This document shows, in pieces, positions 59,034 to 64,000 of a stretch of DNA of 64,000 nt (positions are counted from its first letter, which is position 1; each line of letters opens with the position of its first letter). Under the pieces are notes generated by a model, which ran no database searches, was not told the DNA's origin, and was given only the letters and a program-made list of their open reading frames with translations. Both the position numbers and the translations under genes were made by a program. The stretch comes from Cyclobacteriaceae bacterium (lineage in GTDB: Bacteria > Bacteroidota > Bacteroidia > Cytophagales > Cyclobacteriaceae): NCBI GenBank assembly GCA_026003355.1, contig BPHC01000001.1, forward strand, positions 62,001 to 126,000, in the 5' to 3' direction.

Positions 59034-59666
59034 ATGAAAAATATATCGCTCATTATTAATGGTGTACTTGCCGTAGCCCTTATACTTCTCTATTACCTGC
59101 ACTTTTCATCCGGCAGGGAAAATTCTCCGGAAGCGGCTGTTGCATCGGTTTCTGATTTTAAAATAGCCTATGTGAATGCCGATACCCTGCTTGAGCATTA
59201 TGAATACATCAAGACTTCGGTTGAAATAATGGAGGCCAAGAAACAGAAAATAGAAAGCGATTACCGCAAGCGGGCCGAAAGTCTGAAAGGGGAGTTCGAA
59301 GCCTACCAGCGCAACATGAACAACATGACCATCGGGCAGGTTCGTGCCGTGGAAGAGGACCTGGCGCGTAAACAGCAGAATCTGCAGCTGTTCGAGCAGA
59401 GCATTTCGCAGGAACTGATGAACGACCAGGCCCGTATTAACAAAGAGCTGTACGACCGCGTTACGGCTTTTTTAAAAGAATACGGAAAGCAAAGAGGCTT
59501 AATGGTGGTGCTGAAATTTGACCCCTCCAGCGACCTGCTATATGCCCACGATACACTGGATATTACACAGGATGTGCTTAAGGGCCTTAACGAGGCCTAT
59601 CTGAAAGAAAAGGCCGAAAAGGATAAAGCTTTCAAAAAAAACCAGGAAAACACCAACAGTAAATAG
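59034..59666 (+). CDS. OmpH/Skp-like periplasmic protein
   Basis: Protein of 210 aa anchored by an N-terminal membrane helix (SLIINGVLAVALILLYYL). The Skp/OmpH domain follows: KIAYVNADTLLEHYEYIK, long coiled-coil helices (AKKQKIESDYRKRAESLKGE; EDLARKQQNLQLFEQSIS) and GLMVVLKFDPSSDLLYA. Skp-type proteins chaperone outer-membrane proteins in the periplasm. A terminator follows the gene. Confidence 0.9.
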   Translation: MKNISLIINGVLAVALILLYYLHFSSGRENSPEAAVASVSDFKIAYVNADTLLEHYEYIKTSVEIMEAKKQKIESDYRKRAESLKGEFEAYQRNMNNMTIGQVRAVEEDLARKQQNLQLFEQSISQELMNDQARINKELYDRVTAFLKEYGKQRGLMVVLKFDPSSDLLYAHDTLDITQDVLKGLNEAYLKEKAEKDKAFKKNQENTNSK

Positions 59667-59690
59667 TTCGTTTTGCCATTCGAACTGCAG

Positions 59691-59718
59691 GCCCGGAATA
59701 ATGTTCCGGGCTTTTTTT
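59691..59718 (+). terminator. Rho-independent terminator after ompH-like gene
   Basis: An 8-bp stem, GCCCGGAA / TTCCGGGC, with the loop TAATG is followed by seven T. It lies 24 bp after the stop and separates the OmpH-like gene from the transporter fusion gene. Confidence 0.92.
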
Positions 59719-59729
59719 ATTTTTGTTTT

Positions 59730-62700
59730 ATGCCTGCATTTTTTTCTTCGCTTACCCAAAACGTGCGCCAGCAGACACAAATCGTGCTGATGCTGGCCAC
59801 GGGCTTTTTTATGGGGGTGTTTATTGCCACCTATCAGGTTACGGCCGATTCGCTCTTTCTTAACCGCCTCGGCCAATATCTGGACGTTGCCTTTCTTATA
59901 TCCGGGGCACTGGGAATTCTGCTATCAGGCATTTTCATCTGGCTTCAGAATACCATACGGTTTTCATTGTTAACCGCTTTGGTTACACTCTCTGTTTTTT
60001 TGTTTACCGTTCTGGCTTACGTTATACTTAACTACGGCAGTGAGCAATGGCGGCAACCCGCAGTGTTTGCCATGTTTTGTGCTTCCGGCCCCATTGTAGC
60101 TTTGCTGTTGTTAAGCTACTGGGGGATTTTTGGCCGTTTGTTTAATTTCAGGCAATCGAAAAGCATTATCGGGTGGATTGACACGGGACAGCTGGTGGCC
60201 GCCATTGTCGCCTCTTTATCCATACCCCTAACAGCGGGTTTAGTACAACGTACAACTGACTACCTCTTTGTTTGCCAGGCGAGTGTTTTGGCCATGGGTG
60301 CTTTGCTGGTAATCATTTCGGTCAGGTTTCCGCTAATCAAAAACGACCCCCGTGAGTTTGATGAAGAGGTGCGGTACCATACCAGCCTGCGCAGAATGTT
60401 TTCAGACCGCTACGTGCTTCAGTTATCGGCTATTGTGTTGGTTTCCATGGTGGTGTTTATGGTTACCCAGTATTCGTTTCAGGAAACAGTAAAAGAACAA
60501 TACACCGAGCAGCGTTCGCTAACCGATTTCATGGCTTTTTTTACGGGGGCTGTGTACGGTTTAAGTCTGTTGATGCAGACATTTGTTAATAACCGGATCA
60601 TTGGAAACTACGGACTTCGCACTTCGCTGCATATACTTCCTGTTCTGGTTATGGTTTTTGCAGCATCGGCGCTGGTATTCGGCTTTATTTTCGGGTTTCA
60701 TAAAACAACCAGTGCGGAAGGGTTCCTTTACTTTTTTCTGTTCGTGGCCATGACCCGGCTTATAAACTGGACTCTTCGCGATTCACTGGAAACACCCGTA
60801 CTGAAACTCTTTTTCATTCCGCTCGACAGCCGTTTCCGCTTTAATATCCAAGCCAGGGTAGAGGGTTTGGTAAACGAAAGCTCGCGCTTTTTGGCCGGGC
60901 TGCTCATATTTGCACTCTCTGCCATGCCTTTCATTGAGGTGGGGCATGTGGTGGGCCTGCTGCTGGTTTTGGGTGTGGCTTATATACTGATTATCAATAA
61001 TTTATATCAGGGCTACCGGAACAACATACGGCTAAGGCTGGAGCAGCCCGAGGTAAACCAGGAACAACTGGAAAGGGGCTTCAGCCGCATTGCATCAGAG
61101 CTTGAAAACCGCCTAACGGGGGCTTCGGGTGGTTCGGCCGTTTTTGCCTTTAAATTTCTGGAGCGATTCAACTATAACCAGATAAGTAACTGGATAAACA
61201 CACTGATGCGCAACCCCGATGAATCGGTACGCGCCTTTGCGCAGGATAAACTTAGCGAGTTAAAGGGCCTTTCGGTTTCCGACCGGTATGTTATACGGGT
61301 TGACCCGGAAAAAGCCGACTCAGAAGTGAAAACCTTGTTAACAAAAGCCGAAATACGGAATATTATAGAGGGCGGAGGAGACATTACCAAAGAAAGAATC
61401 AGGCAACTTGTTCAATCATCCAATGCAAACGACAGGCAGTATGCTGCCGAGTTGTTGCTGCACTCAGCTGCCGAAGAGTGTATTTCATACCTGTGCGATT
61501 TGCTGCAGGATACCGATGCACGCGTTCGCAAAACCGCCATAAAGTCGGCAGTTAAAAAGTACAATCAGGATGTTATCTATGCGCTTATCGATAACCTTAA
61601 CAACCCGGTATATGGTAACCTGGCCCTCAATGCCCTGGTCCAGATAGGTGAAAAGACCCTGCCCCTGCTCGATGCCGCCTTTTACCGGTCGGGGCAAAGC
61701 AGTGCCGTAATGCAACGCATTATACAGGCCATGGGCCGAATTGGCGGAAAGCGTGCACGAGACTTGCTTTGGAATAAAATTGACTATCCCGACAAGGCCA
61801 TTGTTGCGCAGGTACTGCTTTCGCTGGGCGAAAGCGGGTTTAAAGCCAACGTATCGCAGGTTACCCGTATTAAACACGTTATTGAGAGCGACCTTGCAGA
61901 TATCCGGTGGAACCTCAGCGCCATCCAGGAATTGGGTTCGGCACGCGATGTAACGGCCATAACGAGCTCTTTGCGCGATGAAATCCGGAATGACATTCAG
62001 CACATCTACATGCTGCTGGCCATGCTGTACGATACGCATTCCATACAGCTGGTAAAGGAAAATATTGAAAGCGGTACCACCGAAGGTATAACCTACGCCA
62101 TTGAACTGCTGGATGTGTTTCTTTCAGAACAGCTAAAACAACGAATAATTCCGGTTCTGGATGAAATATCCGATGAAGAACGAATCAGGCGACTCGATGT
62201 TTTTTACCCGCGCCCACGGCTCGATCCGCAACTCGTAATGAAGTTTATTATTAACCGCGACTTTACCCAGTCGAACCGCTGGACCAAAGCCTGCGTATTG
62301 TATTACATCGGAAAGCACAAGCTCGAAGCATTCAGGCTGGACCTTCTGGCTCACCTGTTTAACCCCGACCGGCTGATTTGCGAAGTGGCGGCCTGGGCAC
62401 TCTGGCAAATCAATCCTGATGAGTACAGGCAGAATATTGGCCGGCTAAACCCGGGCGTGTCCAGGGAAATAAATGAAGTAATACAAAGCAACCGCATGAG
62501 CGTGTTTAGCAAAGTCAGATTCCTGAAAAAGCACCAGCCCTTTAAAGATATACCCGGCATTACCCTGGCTTCGCTGGCTGATTTTGCCGAAGAGTTACAA
62601 CTTCATGCCGGACAAACCTTAATTCTGGATGAAGCACTGCAACCCGATTTCTTCGTGGTGGTACAGGGAACAGCAGAGTATTACAGGGTAGGACAGCTTG

Positions 62701-62879
62701 CCGGTACCTTTTCTTCAGGTGCCTTTATAGGAGAAATGCCCCCGTCACCGGGCTATGCCCAGGCCAATATGATACGGGCGTCTGAAAAGGTTGTACTGCT
62801 TGGTTTTAACAAAGACCGTTTTTACACGCTAATGGCCGACCACATATTGCTGGCCGATCGCATCGTGGCCAGCCTGTAG
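59730..62879 (+). CDS. NTT-type nucleotide transporter fused to HEAT repeats and cNMP-type domain
   Basis: Protein of 1049 aa. Residues about 15-430 form twelve membrane helices resembling ATP/ADP (NTT/Tlc) or MFS carriers (FMGVFIATYQVTADSLFLN; GLVNESSRFLAGLLI). Residues about 450-900 are HEAT-like repeats (DKLSELKGLSV, LLHSAAEECISYLCDLLQDTDARVRKTAI-type units). The last 120 or so residues have the cyclic-nucleotide-binding fold (LHAGQTLILDEALQPDFFVVVQG, then FIGEMPP). The phosphate-binding Arg of CAP-type domains is not evident in the cassette. I chose ATG 59730, just after the terminator; 59673 would overlap the terminator. Fusions of this kind are known in Bacteroidota; the substrate is undetermined. 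Confidence 0.85.
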   Translation: MPAFFSSLTQNVRQQTQIVLMLATGFFMGVFIATYQVTADSLFLNRLGQYLDVAFLISGALGILLSGIFIWLQNTIRFSLLTALVTLSVFLFTVLAYVILNYGSEQWRQPAVFAMFCASGPIVALLLLSYWGIFGRLFNFRQSKSIIGWIDTGQLVAAIVASLSIPLTAGLVQRTTDYLFVCQASVLAMGALLVIISVRFPLIKNDPREFDEEVRYHTSLRRMFSDRYVLQLSAIVLVSMVVFMVTQYSFQETVKEQYTEQRSLTDFMAFFTGAVYGLSLLMQTFVNNRIIGNYGLRTSLHILPVLVMVFAASALVFGFIFGFHKTTSAEGFLYFFLFVAMTRLINWTLRDSLETPVLKLFFIPLDSRFRFNIQARVEGLVNESSRFLAGLLIFALSAMPFIEVGHVVGLLLVLGVAYILIINNLYQGYRNNIRLRLEQPEVNQEQLERGFSRIASELENRLTGASGGSAVFAFKFLERFNYNQISNWINTLMRNPDESVRAFAQDKLSELKGLSVSDRYVIRVDPEKADSEVKTLLTKAEIRNIIEGGGDITKERIRQLVQSSNANDRQYAAELLLHSAAEECISYLCDLLQDTDARVRKTAIKSAVKKYNQDVIYALIDNLNNPVYGNLALNALVQIGEKTLPLLDAAFYRSGQSSAVMQRIIQAMGRIGGKRARDLLWNKIDYPDKAIVAQVLLSLGESGFKANVSQVTRIKHVIESDLADIRWNLSAIQELGSARDVTAITSSLRDEIRNDIQHIYMLLAMLYDTHSIQLVKENIESGTTEGITYAIELLDVFLSEQLKQRIIPVLDEISDEERIRRLDVFYPRPRLDPQLVMKFIINRDFTQSNRWTKACVLYYIGKHKLEAFRLDLLAHLFNPDRLICEVAAWALWQINPDEYRQNIGRLNPGVSREINEVIQSNRMSVFSKVRFLKKHQPFKDIPGITLASLADFAEELQLHAGQTLILDEALQPDFFVVVQGTAEYYRVGQLAGTFSSGAFIGEMPPSPGYAQANMIRASEKVVLLGFNKDRFYTLMADHILLADRIVASL

Positions 62880-63028
62880 TGTTTGCCTTTTAGGGTTATT
62901 TTATCTTAATTTCGGTAGTTTTGGTTTGCTAGGAGCCTGAAGACCATTTTTTTAACTATGATGCCGTTTAATTTCTGCTTAGGGATTTCTAACGAATTCA
63001 TTAAATTTCAATCTGTTAACTGCAGTTT

Positions 63029-64000
63029 ATGGTAGGCCATCCCATTCCATCGGGTATTACTGAGCCACAGGAACAGTGGCCTGCCGTTAATCTGGCTACC
63101 GGAACACCTAATCCCTTTCCCGGCCTTAGGCCGTTTACTGTCGAGGAGTGCCACCTGTACTTCGGACGTGAAGGTCAGATAGATGAAATTCTTACCCGCC
63201 TTGCCACCAACAGGTTTGTTTGCGTAATGGGATACTCGGGCAGCGGTAAGTCAAGCTTACTGGCGTGCGGACTGGTGCCCGTACTTTACGGAGGATTCGT
63301 TTCGCACAGCAGCCCGCACTGGCACGTAGTTATTTCCAGGCCCGGATCATCGCCACTTCAAAATCTGGCTGACTCGGTGGTTGACTATATGACCGCCGCC
63401 AGACGCATACAACCGGAAGATATGCCCATTTACCGGGCCATTATTCTTTCGGTGTTGCGCAGCGGACCGCATGGTCTGGCAGAGGTTTCGCGTTTCCTTC
63501 AAACCTTCCGTCAGGATAATGTATTCTTCATGCTCGATCAGTTTGAAGAACTGTTCCGGATGCAGAAATACACCGATCCTGCCAATGCCGAAAATGAACT
63601 ACAGAGCTATATAAACCTGATTCTGCACGCTATTTCGCAAACCGAAGTGCCGGTATTCGTGGCCGTAACCATGCGCACCGATTTTCTGGCCAGATGTGCG
63701 GCCTATCCGGCTTTGGCCGAAGTGATAAATACCAGCAACTACCTGGTGCCCCAAATGACCCGAGCCGAGAAGAAGCTTGTTATTGAAGGACCGGTGGCCG
63801 TTGCCGGTGGTAAAATCTCCGATCGCCTGGTAAACAGGCTGCTGGCCGATATGGGGCGTAACCAGGACCAACTTCCCATCCTGCAGCACGCCCTTATGCG
63901 CACCTGGGATTACTGGCTGCAAAACCACGAACCCGGTGAACCCATAGACATTCGTCACTATAATGCCATAGGGCGAATGGAGCAGGCATTATCGCAACAT
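63029..64000 (+). CDS. nSTAND1-type NTPase, 3' end beyond window
   Basis: The ATG at 63029 opens a frame that stays open to the window end (324 codons). It has the nSTAND1 entry motif NPFPGLRPFTVEECHLYFGR, Walker A GYSGSGKSSL (residues 68-77), Walker B VFFMLDQFEELF (165-176), a sensor-like VAVTMRTDFLARC, and the winged-helix start with DQLPILQHALMRTWDYW. Such STAND proteins carry C-terminal WD40, TPR or other sensor repeats and act in signalling or anti-phage defence; here the C-terminus is outside. It follows the transporter fusion by 149 bp. Confidence 0.9.
   Translation, partial: MVGHPIPSGITEPQEQWPAVNLATGTPNPFPGLRPFTVEECHLYFGREGQIDEILTRLATNRFVCVMGYSGSGKSSLLACGLVPVLYGGFVSHSSPHWHVVISRPGSSPLQNLADSVVDYMTAARRIQPEDMPIYRAIILSVLRSGPHGLAEVSRFLQTFRQDNVFFMLDQFEELFRMQKYTDPANAENELQSYINLILHAISQTEVPVFVAVTMRTDFLARCAAYPALAEVINTSNYLVPQMTRAEKKLVIEGPVAVAGGKISDRLVNRLLADMGRNQDQLPILQHALMRTWDYWLQNHEPGEPIDIRHYNAIGRMEQALSQH

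Overview
The window comes from a Bacteroidota genome, most likely a free-living gliding member of the Cytophagales. The signs are a giant SprB-type adhesin with a type IX secretion (T9SS) C-terminal domain, a T9SS plug protein, a TonB-dependent receptor with a carboxypeptidase-regulatory-like N-terminal domain, PUR-alpha-like DUF3276, a Bacteroidota-type LptE, the gene order miaB / sigma-54 activator / lptE / secG / groES / groEL, and several -7 elements of the TAnnTTTG type. No rRNA or tRNA gene and no CRISPR array was seen. Coding density is high and no stretch above 300 bases is empty.

Layout. 1-6.9 kb: 3' part of the repeat adhesin. 6.9-9.7 kb: LuxC-type acyl-CoA reductase, ferredoxin, DUF58 protein, DUF3276. 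9.8-13.1 kb: ychF (frameshifted), an isolated cas6, the T9SS plug gene. 13.2-13.8 kb: a scar with a truncated secreted ORF and an IS256 transposase remnant. 13.8-23.8 kb: ABC-F ATPase, sugar dehydrogenase (frameshifted), lgt, MaoC hydratase, hrpB, secreted alpha-amylase, ArsC-like protein. 23.9-25.6 kb: AbiEii toxin remnant and mnmE. 25.7-32.5 kb: a six-gene metal (Mn/Zn) uptake operon headed by a DtxR/MntR regulator with a palindromic operator. 32.5-38.8 kb: glycosyltransferase, dapD, DUF3108, mscL, 3-hydroxyacyl-CoA dehydrogenase, sterol desaturase (frameshifted) with a BamE-like lipoprotein. 39-43.7 kb: parE-parC. 43.7-50.9 kb: M15 peptidase, pckG, POT-type and OPT-type peptide transporters (OPT frameshifted), TerB-like protein. 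51-58.4 kb: groEL-groES and the secG-lptE-sigma-54 activator-miaB operon. 58.5-62.9 kb: gamma-carbonic anhydrase, OmpH/Skp-like protein, and a nucleotide-transporter/HEAT/cNMP-domain fusion. 63-64 kb: start of an nSTAND NTPase cut by the window end.

How it works together. The adhesin and plug protein belong to type IX export and gliding. OmpH/Skp-like protein, LptE, Lgt, SecG and the BamE-like lipoprotein serve envelope assembly. The amylase, two peptide transporters and PEP carboxykinase fit a heterotroph feeding on polymers and peptides. The metal operon combines outer-membrane entry (TonB receptor), a lipoprotein metal binder, an ABC importer and two DtxR-type sensors, one fused to a permease.

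Caution. Four ordinary genes (ychF, sugar dehydrogenase, sterol desaturase, OPT transporter) each carry one extra base in a short homopolymer, and the adhesin array carries a +2 and a +1 that cancel out. This looks more like residual sequencing or assembly error than gene decay. Accessory or decayed items are few: orphan cas6, IS256 remnant, AbiEii remnant, and the nSTAND gene at the right edge.
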